A stretch of DNA of 64,000 bases, taken from the NCBI GenBank assembly GCA_032158295.1, contig CM063259.1, positions 14,778,064 through 14,842,063 on the forward strand. Direction: 5' to 3'. This DNA comes from Pycnopodia helianthoides. Lineage: Eukaryota; Echinodermata; Asteroidea; Forcipulatida; Asteriidae. Both the position numbers and the translations under genes were made by a program. This document shows positions 21,641 to 34,456 of this stretch, piece by piece. The notes beneath the pieces were generated by a model that was not told where the DNA came from, searched no databases, and saw nothing but the letters and a program-made list of their open reading frames with translations. Numbering within the stretch: position 1 is the stretch's first letter; the number at the start of each line of letters is the position of its first letter.

Positions 21641-22589
21641 TAAATAATAATAAAAACAAACACTTAAGGACACTTGTAGAAACCTTTTTTTTGTTCTTAT
21701 TTCAGAATGCTTGTAAAAATAGATGAGAATGAAATCATTTTGATTTGTTGGGTCCAGCTTCACTCATTTTGTGTTGAGGACAATTTGAAGCTCTTTTAAG
21801 AATTCATGAATTCATAAAAAAAATCTTGACAACCGTCATTGGGAAGATTCTTTGTTTTGTCTGCAATCATTGGAAGACAATCTCCGTTTACCTTTCTTGA
21901 TGAGAAATCTCACCTGAAAGTTCCCTCTGTGACCCAAAGAAAAGACAAATAATCAAAACGAGATTGCATTGGGGGGTGATGAGGGAAATCTTGACAAAAT
22001 TATGCTTTTGACTGACATGTTGTTTGGGTACAGTAGGGACCCATTTCTTCACCTTTTGTGTGTCTCGCGGCCAGTGCTGTGAACCTTTCTCTAAACACAG
22101 TAGTTTGTCCTGTCTCCCTTAGGTAAGGAGTTAGAACACAAGATTGCGTTAGGACAGTGTGCGCCCGGTGATCATATTTCAAGTTTTTTGTCAGCTGGTT
22201 CACAGCTAATAATCGGGTACCATGGGGATTGGTACAACGCCGGTCTTATTAGGGAAGGTGTGAGAGAAAGATTGCTATGCGGTGTGTTTGTTGTGGGAGT
22301 CCAGGACTAGACTGCGGGATGTGTCGTAACTGTGTTATGAAGCCAGTAGGGAAGGAACCGGGCTATGATGAGATTAAAGGAGATTCCAGTCACGGTTCTG
22401 GAGCAGTGAAGGCTAACGTAATCAAAACCTCTTGGCGTCCAGTTTGGACTTGAGCTAGCTGACATTTCTTTCCTCAGATCACATCTTTTTCAGGCGGGGT
22501 TCTCATTTTGCTTTCCTTAGGTCATATAGCTCAGTTCCAATTCTTTACAACTTACAAGTCTTACAGTCAATTTTGGGGTGACAAAGAAA

Positions 22590-22680
22590 GGTTGACAAGA
22601 GCATGGATTTAAACCTTTGACCTCCTCAGGGTTTGAGTGCCAGTGCTCTACCCAGACGCTAAGATGCTACCAAAGTCATC
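22590..22680 (-). repeat. tRNA-like SINE fragment
   Basis: On the - strand tagcgtctgggtagagcac resembles an A box and ggtttaaatcc a B box, about 40 nt apart. No discernible SINE body, so a degraded copy. Confidence 0.4.
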
Positions 22681-22781
22681 TTATTATTAGACCTGATGGC
22701 AGTAGTAGTCTAGTTCGTAGTGAAATTAATCAAAACAAGATAAGAATTGACCGAGGAATGAACTAGAGAAAATAGGAAGAT

Positions 22782-23172
22782 TTAAAGGAACATTACAGAA
22801 TCGGTTTTTGCTAACAAAACAGTTGCTGGCAGTGTACGCACTTTATGTAATCCACCATATACATAAACTGACAAACCTGTAGAAGTTTGAGATTGATCGG
22901 CCATCTGGGTCACGAGAAAATAGTGAAAAACCGATTACACATTTGCATGAAATCATAGAGATTCAACAAATGAATAAAACGCTCACTGAGCGATAAACTC
23001 CAATCAGAAAATTAGTTTATTCATTTCTCATCAAATATGGCATTTCAGACAGAAATATTTTAAGGGATGTTTTCTACTATCATCATCATTAGACCATGTA
23101 AGTTTTATGTAAATCTGTGATCAAAAGTATATTTTACATTTTTTTCTTACCAATTCTGTAATGTTCCTTTAA
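22782..23172. mobile_element. TTAA-bounded MITE, family A, copy 1
   Basis: The ends are TTAAAGGAACATTACAGAAT and its reverse complement, 391 bp, non-coding. The same orientation is seen in all four copies of the window. Confidence 0.9.
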
Positions 23173-23967
23173 AGTGATATTTTGATATACAAAGAAAGTT
23201 TTAAAAGTGATATGTTTCAGGGTGGGGTTTCTCTTTCTTTAATCAACTATTTGACGGTAGTGACACTCAGTCCTGATACTTCAAACATTTTAACTACAAG
23301 CCCTGCGGCCTTCACAAGAACAAAGTCATAAACATTGTTGACATGCATGCTTTATTGCCTTTTCTTTTGTTTTTTTGTACTATAAGGAAAAAAAGATATT
23401 TCAAAATTCGTTAAATGATACAGTTTACTCTTCGTACCATCTCAGAGAAATCTGCAATAAGGTCCAATTATGGAGAAATTAGCCTCAATCATTTCATTTG
23501 TCAGAACAAACATTGTATCCAATTCCATTGCTTAAATATCCTCGAGATATGCCCCCCCAATATACAAGTGCTCTGCCAATTTAGTTCAAATGTGGAATTG
23601 GTTTTGGGTAGGGCCTTATGATTCTAATTTCAAACAGCCCAAGGCCCCTGGTTTGGTTCCCCTGTGGTGAAATCCCAAGAAAATAACAATTTCATTTAAC
23701 TCTAGATATTGTTTCTTCTTAAAGCAATACCAAAGAGAATACACAGCTCTTACTCTGGTTAAAAACAGTAACAAATTGTTTGGGAAAACATTTAAACAAA
23801 ACTACGCCCCCGGTTCTTGGGAGAGTTTTGAGGTTATTGCAAAGGGAATTTAGAATAAAGAAAGGTTGATTCCTAAAACCAAGCTAGTTGAATGAGTGTC
23901 TTAATTGTACACTTTAAATCCTCAACAGAAGGGTTTGTAGTCAAAGACCCTTCTAAATTCTATAATA

Positions 23968-24100
23968 TTCCAGGCCTGGAATTACACGGAGGCCATGACC
24001 TCTGTTGCCCTGGTCTTGGCCTTGGTGCCCCTTCAAAAGTGCCCTTTGCAAAATAAAAAAGGGCCTTGCCCTCTCAAGAATGAGATTCCAGGCCTGAAAT
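23968..24100. repeat. Dispersed repeat, 'ccaggcctg' family, copy 2
   Basis: Bounded by ccaggcctggaatt and gattccaggcctg, with cttggtgccccttcaaaagt inside. Related to 1378-1680 and 52512-52665. Confidence 0.65.
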
Positions 24101-26637
24101 TCTCCACCCTGCGGTATCTCTAAGTGTTTTGGACTTTGATAAGATTGGTGTTCCTGGTCCAGTGATAAGCAGTTGTTATTAGGGCCTACAATCCTCAATA
24201 TCTTCCGCAATCAGACAACTTTCTGAAGGGGATTTTGGAGAATCTGGGAGGGTTAGGCTACGGTGAGACAAATAGCAGGTTGTCAAAAAATTAATACATC
24301 AATAAAGAAAGAAAGAAAATTGGGGCATCCTCTAGGAATAATGTGGAGTAATTTTTTTTTTTGGACTCAAGGAATAAGACCTTGCCACCTTGTTGACAAA
24401 TTAGAGCGACCTTGTACATGTCCATAGAATTTCCGCGCAGGCAAGATTCAACACTTGGTAATTATATGAGAAATGCTACATTTGTTTTCTTCATAATTAC
24501 CTAATATAAAGAATTGTAAAAATTAAATCGGAACAAGATGCGGGATGCACTCCCTTTCTACATTATCAACAATTTGATGAACATTAATTGTACGATGCAA
24601 CCCCCATACACTGTGAGACTCTATGTTTTCTTGCATGCTCAGTGTGGTTTATCTGTAAATATGTGATTGTTATGTTGCAGGTACATGTAGCAATGGTCTG
24701 TTTGGTAGCCATAAATATCACACATCTGGATCGGGCAGAAATTGCAAATAATTGATGGAATTCAATGGTCAACCAGCTTGGACCTTGTAAATTCTTTTTT
24801 GTAAGACCGGCGGCGTCATTATTATAGATTCTTGTGAGACTACCGTTTAGACATTCTGACAACAGGTTCATGGTCTCGCATATATAAAACAGTCGCGTTA
24901 GACTTCTTTAATAAAAAAGCTCAACAATAACAACATTGCGTTTTTTCAAAGGTCGCTGTTGCTACATGCAACTGACATTTACAATCGTCAAGCTATAAGG
25001 GAAAAAAGAGAGAAAGAGCTGATGAAAAACCTAACACCACGAAAGTAATTGATCAAATCAATACATAGCAACGGTTTTAATCAAATCCACGCACTGCGTT
25101 GAGGCTGTTGGAGGATGAATTGCCAAGCTAAGTTGGGATTTTCTCTCGACTCGTTAGCCAAGCAGCTGCGAGAGTTTCGACAAATTGGATGCATTCTGTT
25201 CGTCTCTTTCCTGCCGTAAAATGCGATGGAAATTTCACCTTTTTTTTATTATATATCTCTCTTTAGCGTTTTACAATTGGGCCATGATGAGGAGGTATTT
25301 CTGGTTATAGTTTCAAATCGGTTTTTGTTTATTTTTTATCTTTATTGCCAAATGCCAGCCCCTGTTTTTTGGTGATGTTTATTTTATTGTGAGTTCTTTT
25401 ACGAAAAGAAGATGTGGTGTATTACCATGCTTTTGTAGCGTATCTTTGTTGACTGGTATATCATCCTGTATGATGTTGTAAATTTATGTTCAACCACCTA
25501 GTGTTTAGTATTTGCCTGGTGCTCTGGTAAGTACTCACCCCACGTACGCCTTGTGTCAGGCCGATGCGCAAAAACTTGATCCAATATGCTGTCAACAAAT
25601 CTGCTTAGCCAGTATTAAGCAGGAAAGCAGTTACAAATAGTTAATTTTACGTAACCTTTTTCTGGTAGGCAGAATTGTTTTGTGTTTGAGAAGCTCTGTG
25701 CTATGCTTCTAATCGCAGAAAAGTATCGCCAATCAAAAATGGTTTACCAGCCCGAAGTTGCTTGTGACTTGTTTCTTGTAAATATTTTTTTGCTTAATTT
25801 ATTATAATTTTCTGCTTAACACTAACAGCTTTGGAGTTGGGCCTGATTCCATTTTCCTCGCGTTTGTTCTCATAATTTTTCTTTCCTTTTTGAAATTTTC
25901 ATGATTCTTTTCTTAACAAACTGGAGTAGATGATTTGGAACACAGATAAAAAACATCTTGATCATTTGATTTGAAACGTATGAAAGACATTTTGAGAATA
26001 ATTCTTCTGCCAAAAAAAGATATTTCATTTTCATCCTAGGAAATTCTGGGGAACTTAATTTGACTTTACAATCCCTCAAGCTAGCATGTCGAACCTAGAA
26101 AGAAAAAATCAATGTTCGTCTGTAAAGCTGTCTTTATTTCCTGGTGCTATTTGAAAATCAAGTGGTCACTTCCTGAGTTGTTTTTGTGATTTGGATACAC
26201 GCCAGGAACAATCGGATGTCATCTATGACTAGTCTCGTGTTAAACACAATCGATTCAATTCCAGCAAGACGATACACGCAAAGACTCTGGTTCGCTTCTT
26301 AAGAATAACATTTGCACGCTCCCAGAGCAGCTTGAATGCATCGGATGCTATCAAATATCATCTTTTGTTATTAAGTCCCATCTGGGGTTTATTGCCATGC
26401 CCTTTAGGGAAGGAGAAAGAAAACCAATATCATTCAAAACGGAGTTTGTCTTGAAGACAGTCTTGAGACACTGTGCTCTAGTAAGGTCCAGTATCGAAAA
26501 CAAATTGTGCGGAGATGATGAACTGGTTTTGACAAATATACAATAATTAGGTCAGAGTGTTCAGTGACTTCAGTCCTAGTGGGAATTTTTTGCATTGAGT
26601 CAAAGGAACAAGGAGTGTGGGGGGGGGGAGGAGGTCA

Positions 26638-26920
26638 TGGTGGGGGTGGTGAGTGGTGGTGTGGTGAGTGGTGGTTGTGGTGAGTGGTGGTTGTGGTGAG
26701 TGGTGGTTGTGGTGAGTGTGGTTGTGGTGTGGTGGTGTGGTGAGTGGTGGTTGTGGTGAGTGGTGGTTGTGGTGAGTGGTGGTTGTGGTGAGTGTGAGTG
26801 GTGGTTGTGGTGAGTGGTGTTGTGTGAGTGGTGTGGAGTGGTGGTTGTGGTGAGTGGTGGTTGTGGTGAGTGGTGGTTGTGGTGAGTGGTGGTGTGGTGA
26901 GTGGTGGTGGTGGTGAGAGT
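26638..26920 (+). repeat. GT/G-rich minisatellite
   Basis: Irregular tandem array of ggtggttgtggtgagt (16 bp) and shortened variants on a G/T-only strand. An open frame on the other strand (Thr/His/Pro only) is a product of the composition. Confidence 0.95.
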
Positions 26921-27039
26921 AACATGATGGGGGTTTTGACTTATACAGAAAGGGGGTTAAGAAGGTGTGTCCTTGGATAAATTGAAGGAAAGGGGTTACA
27001 GTTTAAGTGGAAGGTGCATTTCATAACTGGAAAGTTAAA

Positions 27040-27365
27040 AATATATATTCGGTTTGCGGTAACACCATGTGTATAAATATCTACTTTGCTGTGTAGATTT
27101 GTTCTTTAGAGAACTTGTCTTGCTATTTATTCTACTACCGGAGTAGATTTTCGGAATTCGGGAGACTTCTCAGTTCTGAAAAGAACTGTCCTGCTTATTA
27201 ACTACTACCTGGGCGGGAGGTAGGAAATCGGCCTGGACTACTACTTTAGCTTTGTGGATCGGGGGGGACTTCTCGTAATTAACTGCACTGCCGCAGAGTG
27301 AGTTTCTTTTTGGTCTCAACGTTTCGACTGGCTTGCTCTAGTCATCGTTAGGAGACTGAGGAGTG
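27040..27365 (-). mobile_element. Retroelement-like segment with hairpin and ribozyme-like core
   Basis: 27050-27190 matches 51090-51240 in inverted orientation (ggtaacaccatgtg, ctttagagaacttgtcttgc, cagttctgaaaagaactgtc). It ends with a segment that reads GATGACTAGAGCAAGCCAGT then CGAAACGTTGAGACC on the - strand. I associate this wording with Penelope-like retroelement ends, from memory only. Confidence 0.5.
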
Positions 27366-28002
27366 TAAGACATGTTGGTCTATTCATAAGGGGTTCAGGA
27401 GGTTTCCATTGTTAAGTAGACAGTCACTGCTCTGATTGGTTGGAAAGTTAAACATACCAGAACAGGTTATATGGAGAGGCCTGGCTAAACAAAGGAGTAC
27501 AATATCGTAAACAGGGGCCTGTGTAATGTATGGGCCATGAAGGGAAAAGGTTGTGCGGCACACATGCAAAGAAGAAATGTCTTCTCTTAATTCTCCTCCT
27601 GTATTTCGATTAACTTTAAAACTGTTCAAGGTCTTCCGTAGGAGTATTCCTTCTTTTAGCAGCTTCACACATGTTCACTGTACTGAAAAGCAAAGTGTGT
27701 CTGGCACAAGTGATAACAAATTCAAGCCGGGCGCGAAGCTAAAGTTGAGTGTCTAGGTACACTGACTGCACTCGACCCGTCTCCCCTGACTAATTGCTGC
27801 TAATCTTCTTCTTTCTTATTTGCTCATTCCCTGATTTCCCAATAAAGATGGCCACCCTGTTGTGGGTCACCTTTGATGCAAAGTAAAGCCATCCAATAAT
27901 GCACAACACGATCCCTCTTTCAATATTCTTTCTGATTCTGAAATTGCCACTTTATGTTTCAGAACCTTTAAAGCCTAAGAGAACAAAAAGAAGAGTAAAT
28001 CC

Positions 28003-28399
28003 TTAAAGGAACATTACAGAATTGGTTTTTGCTAACAAAACAGTTGCTGGCAGTGTAAGCACTTTATGTAATCCACCATATACATAAACTGACAAACCTG
28101 TGGAAGTTTGAGATCGATCGGCCATCTGGGTCACGAGAAAATAGTGAAAAATCGATTACACATTTGCATGAAATCTTATAATAGATTCAAAAAATGAATA
28201 AAATGCTCACTGAACGATAAACTCCAATCGGAAAATGAGTTTATTCATTTCTCATCAAATATGTCATTTCAGACAGAAATATTTCAAGGGATGTTTTCTA
28301 CTATCATCATCATTAGACCGTGTAAGTTATATGTTAATCTGTTATCAAAAAGTGTATTTTACAAGTTTTTTTCTTACCAATTCTGTAATGTTCCTTTAA
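28003..28399. mobile_element. TTAA-bounded MITE, family A, copy 2
   Basis: 397 bp with ends TTAAAGGAACATTACAGAAT and the reverse complement. It is very close to copies 1, 3 and 4 throughout. Confidence 0.9.
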
Positions 28400-28846
28400 G
28401 ACATGTTCGAACCAAGACTTTTGTAGCTCACACTTGAAGCTTGTACATGTACTTCAGACTCAGAAACGTCATCTGATGATGGCCATTGTACCTTTACCTT
28501 TTTTGTTCTTTTCTTCTGTGATTGCCCTGGCAACCAGTGAGACTACAAAACGGAAGTTTGCACCTTTAAAATCAATACTTGACTCCATGCTTATGTACCA
28601 ATGTTTGAAAACGAGTGTCTTTTTTTTTTTTTAGCGAAGGGACTCATTCAAGACAAACTCTGGATGTGTGACTCGATCTCTCCCCCTCTCAAAGTGTCTG
28701 TGAAGTTTCACCCCCCAGTACGGAGAAAGAAATATTATAACTCTACTCTCTAGATTTTAATAACCTGTGTTACAAGTCCTGCTTTTGTAGAGCCAATTTG
28801 ACAACATGGATAATGTTAGTAAACTCAAATCGGTATTGACAACTTG

Positions 28847-29314
28847 TTAAAGGAAGGCCGTATTTTGGTAATGACCCGAAGACCAAATTTGTGTAATTTT
28901 ATCCGAAAGCCTCCTTGTTATAAAGATAGCAATGGTAGTAAGCATCCTGCAAAATTATTTTGTCAGAAATGCCCCTGTTGATTAGAAGAAATCAATAAAA
29001 GTATTTTGAAAAAATTTAATCTCCAAAACTCACCTCAAGGCAAGTTTTGGAGATTCAAATTTTTTTTGGTGTCCATTTGTGAATGCTGCGGCTAGAGATG
29101 CGGTTTGGTACCCGCTGTTACCTCGCTAAACATGGATGGAATTCGACATTCTTGATAAAAAATACCAAGACAGTTTTTTTGCTGTTTTTCTCAACAAGTA
29201 GACGCTGTATTCAGCTGTAACTTTCACAGGTGACAGGTGTATCTCTCTCGATAATTTGGCCTATAAATCAGCAGTAGTACGTTGACAAAATACTAAACGA
29301 TGACCCTACCTTAA
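28847..29314. mobile_element. TTAA-bounded MITE, family D, copy 1
   Basis: It starts TTAAAGGAAGGCCGTATTTT and ends gatgaccctaccTTAA. An internal hairpin is formed by ctccaaaactcacc and the facing ggcaagttttggag. The reverse-oriented relative is at 44284-44690. Confidence 0.75.
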
Positions 29315-30379
29315 AGGAACTATTGAAAGGTTCTGTCGTCTCCTCTTTGAGAGATAATTCTTAACATCTCTTGTCAAATGCAATCTTGACGAACGATTGC
29401 AATTACTTAAAGAGGACACAATTCACTTCTTAAAGATCTGCCTCCCGTGATTCCTAAACCAAATAGCAGTGACACATAAATTGCCAAGTTTAATATTAGA
29501 AAAGTCCACTCTCGGCTTTTTGCAGTCGTTGTGTAAACTTTCACACTTATGTTTAGTTGTGAGGGAAGAAGAGGAGAGAGGAGGGGTGGGCGGGGGGGGG
29601 GGGGCTAGTATCGTGACTAGAATTTAGAAGCCAATTACATTGAGTCACTTTCTTGCCATTGAATCACAGAGACAGGATTGCGGTGGCGAATTGTTAAACT
29701 GCTTGAATCTTCCTGGCTATTTGATATGCTGTAGTATACTCCACCATGGGCCGTACTGATGTAATCTTATACACTGTACACAGTCGGAGAAACTCAAGCA
29801 GGCAAATTTTACAATTTGAATTCATTTCAGGCCCGTTCTCTAGTATTCTTTTTCCACTCTGTTTGTCTTCTTTTCTTTTCTTTTTTTTCCTGGGTAGTGA
29901 GTTTGTGTGTGTTGTGTTCGGGAAAGTCTGTATAGGTTGCGTTTGGTGGGGTAATATTATAGTTGTTAACGTTTAATTTTGTTTTGTGGGGGATCGTGAA
30001 ATATGAGAGGTAGAAAAAAGAAGGATCTACACGTAAGAGGGTTGATGATAAAGTAGAAACTTCCTCAAAAATTCTATATGTGATTGATTTATTGATTGGT
30101 GATTGATTGATTGAATAATAACTATCAGTGTGAATGATAAATCTACTTCAGTGGTATCCCTCCTAGACAATTAACAATACATTTTTTGTTTGGAATTGAA
30201 CTACATTATACGACAACAATTTACATCATTAAAACAACTAAGGAAAACATGTACATGTAGGTTTGAATGAAACAGGATGAACAAAGGGTGCTTTACAAGA
30301 ATAGCACAATGGAATAAAAAATAAGATACAAGGGTGCCAGCAGGTGAAAAAACAGAATCATGTTTAAGTTGGGAAGGTA

Positions 30380-30590
30380 GTGCATTCTGCTCTACCAGCC
30401 AGGCTCCCAGTGGATGATACCCATGCCTACATCCTTACGGACTGTGAAGGGGTAACCCTGTTTCAGCCCCAGGAGTAGGTGGCAACGTTCCCCTGGTGTC
30501 AGTTGATTTGGGTCGACAGCCCAAATCAGTTAAGTGTAGCCCTCACCTTGAGTGGCCGTTCGGACTTGTGAGTTAGGCGATATCTCATAA
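30380..30590. repeat. GC-richer segment with a 9-bp perfect hairpin
   Basis: tgatttggg (30504-30512) pairs with cccaaatca (30520-30528) around tcgacag. The surrounding 200 bp is distinctly richer in G+C than the flanks and has the look of a structured dispersed repeat. No second copy in this window. Confidence 0.4.
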
Positions 30591-31350
30591 ATTTATAACT
30601 TAAAAAAAAAAAACTCTATAAAGGTATTTAGTTGAATATTTAGGTTTAGTTTCTATTTATATCTGGTTTCCTAGTTAACTTTTTGACTATGAAATGTTAG
30701 TATCATTAGCATTAGTAACAAGTTTCAACAAATCAACTAATTTGTTTTATTCAGAATTTAGATTCTTGATACTTGTGCGTAGTGTAATGTGAGTTGGTTC
30801 GAATCCCTCCTGTGTAGCCGACAACCCTTTTGCCTGACTCTGAAAGCAGAGCATGAATAATGGGAGATACCATCTTCGTCAGACCATTATTTATCGGTAA
30901 CTGTCATTTCTTTGTTCAGGCAGATCAACACTGTTATCGAGAATATATAAAGGATGAAGAATAGCTCTTTGTGTGGGAATGATTTCAGCATAATTTACAA
31001 AACTTACGTGACTGTGAGATTCTAGCTTTTTTCTTATTCTTTGGCAGTGAGCGGGTTGCGGCAGATATGATCCCGGTTGGAGTGTGATTGAGCGTTCAGG
31101 CGCGGCTCTCATACGCATCCGTACACAAATCAATCCAGTAGCATGAACATTAACATTGATTATACATATATGCACAAGGATCAGCCAGCCTGGAATAATG
31201 AGCTCATGTAGGAGTTGTTGACTTATGTAATCTATGCTTTCATGACGAATAGTGTCGGTCATTTTCAAAAACCACTTCTGTCGCCCGCTGGCTGAGGCGC
31301 CAACTGCCTGTGAAGTCTCGAACCAGAAGTGTACTAGTTTAAAAAATTAA

Positions 31351-31485
31351 TAATTTGGGGTTGAACAAAGACAAATTTACTAGAGCAGGGGGGACTGCAA
31401 CCTGCGACCTCCAGATTAACGTGCCGGCGCTCTACCAACAGGGCAAATATCAAGCCCTATGTTGGCGGTCTCCCTGTTTTGTCTG
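31351..31485 (-). mobile_element. Asn-like tRNA SINE, inverted copy
   Basis: On the - strand: agggagaccgccaacatagg, then a tRNA-like head with gtagagcgccggcacgttaa, B-box region and tttgtctttgttcaacccca. It lies head to head with the copy starting at 31497. Confidence 0.75.
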
Positions 31486-31496
31486 TTACAAGTTGT

Positions 31497-31700
31497 ATGG
31501 CTTGTGACTGGTACCCCCCGAACAAAGATATTGACAAAAAGGGGGACCGCCAACATGGGCTAGATAGCTCAGTTGGTAGAGCGCCGGCATGTTAATCTGC
31601 AAGTCGCAATTTCAAGTCCCCGCTCTAGTCAAATTTTCTTTGTTTAACCCCAAACTAGACAAAATTTACCCAGTCAGTTTCCCTTGTGGTTTGTTTAACT
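31497..31700 (+). mobile_element. Asn-like tRNA SINE, full-length copy
   Basis: tagctcagttggtagagcgc (A box) and gcaatttcaagtccc (mutated B box) are in tRNA spacing. The tail caaattttctttgtttaacc and tttcccttgtggttt match the copy at 54589-54798. Confidence 0.8.
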
Positions 31701-32829
31701 TGATATTTTAAAATTACTGAAAAGAGCAAGCTAGAGCTGAAACCGTGTATTTGCAAAGAAAAAATGCTAACATTTAAAAAGGAAAAGTTCAACCGAGAAT
31801 CTTGTATTCGAGGGAAACAACAACCATTGTCATACATGTCTCTTTACAGGCAATTCAGTCTTTGTATGTCGTGCCCCACACTGTGGCAAGCTAATGTGAA
31901 GTGCTCGGAGCATTTCCCCCTCGGGGAAAACAAACCATCTTATCATGCTTTTCATGAACTGTCCGTTGCGCCAACATCTCTCCTCATTCAACTCGCTGTA
32001 GAATGATCCACTCGCTCCTAGAAGAAGTTGTCAAGGACCTTCACTTCAAAGTCTATTCCCAATGGTGTCAGAAAAAAAAAAGAGTTTGATTCTTGGAAAA
32101 AATGTTCGGGGAGAGAATGTAATTCAACTCTATTCAAAAATACTTGATTCATCCTAGATTATAGGCAATTTAACAAAAGAGACACCATCTGTAAATACGT
32201 CATTATTTTCTGATCATAAGCGAAAAAGGAATTTCTCTCAAAAGCCTCCCTTCTCCTTCCAAGTTTGGAGCACTTTCTTCCCAAATCCGTTCTATCTTAA
32301 ATATGGTTATCCTATATATGTTCATAACATCCTGACCATAGACGTTGATTTTCAAAGAGCGAATTTCTCCGCAGTTTCTTTTCTTGGACTACAAGTAAAA
32401 CAACCTCAAAACGCATAAAAGTAGCTTGATCAGATTTCCCACCATGTGAATCACAGCTTCGTCTGGCTCATGTATTTAGGAGGGAGTCTCAGATCTGCAG
32501 CCCTTAAACCACGCACACATGTAACCGTAGACTTAAATCATGAATGTAACAAAACCTGCTGGGAATACAAACCAAAACTGTCTCCCCAGTTGCACAGCCC
32601 CAGACTATATACCGTCTTTTTGTCCCAGCGCATGTTTTGATTTTAAAGGAACAATAAGAGAGAGATGAATCATTGGTCCTCCGTCTTCATTCTTCGGTAT
32701 TGTCCACATACACCTGGGCGGAAGTGTAATAAGCTGACAAGAGTTATGGATGAAATAAATTAAGGAGGATCCAACTATACATCATCTCTTGGATCAATCT
32801 ATGCTCATCATCAGTGAATGAAGGGAATG

Positions 32830-32884
32830 AGGGATGGGGGATGGGGGATGGGGGATGGAGGATGGGGGATGGAGGATGGGGTAG
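32830..32884 (+). repeat. 7-bp tandem repeat atggggg
   Basis: Seven consecutive units, some as atggagg. Confidence 0.9.
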
Positions 32885-34292
32885 GGTCTGGAAAGGCATC
32901 CCTGGTATCTAAGGATTAACCCTCACAGTGCCAGCCTCGTTTTAGTAATTCTGCATCCACAGGCCGGCCATTTTTTTTCCATTTTTATGTCGAGTAGTAG
33001 AACGTAAGGGAACGTTGGCGGCCTGTGGATGGATACTCAGTTTGACGTTTCCGAATGTTGGCGGTGCTCGAAGGGTTAAAAGAGGCGATGGGGAAGAGGG
33101 GTCAGGTCCAAACCAGTTTTGATTTTTTAAGTTTTGATTTCTTTAAATTAGATTACACTGTTCAAATATTAGGTCTCCTTTTTACGTTGAACGTATGCCC
33201 TAATTATGAGTTTTCGCTGATGGACACTTTATTAATCTTGCTATTTATCATACATTCACATCTTACTTTCAGCTCCTTGAACATCGCCTTAAAAAACACG
33301 TCCTTTGAGCAATGCAGACTGCATGTCAAGGCCTTCCCCTTGTTTCTTTTCATTACCCTAAGTGCTTGGTGTATGAGCAAGTGAGCAACACACTAGTACA
33401 ATAGGTCTCTTTTCTTTACTATCGAATATAGCATGTTCTTTCCGACACGCGGGCAGCACGTTCTACTGTCGTGCTCAATCTACTGGAAAAATGTGAAATC
33501 ACAAGGTTTTTGTCCAAATTGTGTTAAGGAGAGAACCTGGCTTCGCATCTTGTCCAGAGATCAAAACAGATCAAACTGCATTTGGCTTGAATTTTGCTCT
33601 AACTATTCAATGTCAATTTAATAGAAATCTTTTGAGTCTTGACGTTGAGATGAAGTTGCTCCAGGGCCTCTAGTTTTCTCTTCGGCATTTAAGTTGTTTT
33701 GAAAAAAATGTAGGCCTACTTCTTCATAAATCATGTGTTATTTAGCTGGTGGGTATGAGGTATAAAGACAGTTGTTGTTCACAACATTCCGATTTCATTG
33801 ATAAGAATACCGTTCAAAGCTGAGTTTCATACTAACCTTGGGGAAAAAACAAAAATTAAAAGCTTTTTTTTTAAATATTGAATTAAATTGTTGTTTGACT
33901 TCTTTCTCATTACGGGAAGGCAATCACATTTTATATATAAAAATTCCACATCTTCTAAATAATACCACAAATCAAAATGGTATTTATTTACTTGGCATGA
34001 TTTATTGTTTTGCATAAGAACCCGATACCTTCACTTCTAAAATCAGGATGAATTGTAGCCAATTTCTTCTCTTGTCATAAAGAACAAAATTCCCAAAAGC
34101 AGGATTTTTTTCCTCTCTCCAATTTTGCCCTCCCACTTGCGCCTCATTCCCTTAGACTATAAGATCCCCTGTTTTCCCCCCTTTTTTTTCAATCTCCCTT
34201 TCAGAATAAGACCTTTTAACTGAGAAGGAAGGCTGGCTTCTTATTTCCCTTCCCCCCCTTATGATGAAAATCTTCTCCATTGATTCTCACAG

Positions 34293-34456
34293 ATTTGTAC
34301 CGGGTGAGTCGTTCAGCATGCAGGCGTTCCGTGTCGGCGTGGAGGGATTCGATGCATGTGATGCTTCCTATGGGGAGGCGGTTACAGCGCTGCCCCAGAA
34401 GACGCCATTTGTTGTTGACAACAATTTGTTGACCCCTGGCAGTAACCTCTTCATTG
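34293..34456 (+). CDS. EYS: EYS exon 4
   Basis: The acceptor is tgattctcacag and the donor TTCATTG|gtaagt. The exon is 164 nt, phase 2 in and phase 1 out. It encodes FVPGESFSMQAFRVGVEGFD, then ACDASYGEAVTALPQKTPFV and ends NNLLTPGSNLFI. It aligns with the vertebrate EYS segment containing SFVGC...LLFGCRL and ending GTHYFITV. GC content is higher than the surrounding intron, as expected for an exon. Confidence 0.85.

Larger units (their letters stand above)
15631..34292 (+). other. EYS: EYS intron 3 (18.7 kb)
   Basis: Phase 2. It contains a tRNA-like hairpin, family A, B and D MITEs, the long-armed element at 20018-20202, ribozyme-like segments, a GT-rich minisatellite, an inverted SINE pair and short tandem repeats, each listed separately. 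16300-20000, 23200-23960, 24250-26600 and 31850-34250 are AT-rich with no recognised element or coding exon. Confidence 0.6.

Noticed and set aside
26635..26925. Thr/His/Pro-only open frame on the - strand
   Set aside because: A direct result of the GT-rich minisatellite.
29581..29606. G-run and other C/G homopolymers of nine or more
   Set aside because: Frequent throughout the introns. They may mark microsatellites or assembly-prone sites but carry no specific feature.
30891..31268. 125-codon open frame on the - strand
   Set aside because: No family resemblance and no exon signals around it; probably chance in an intron.
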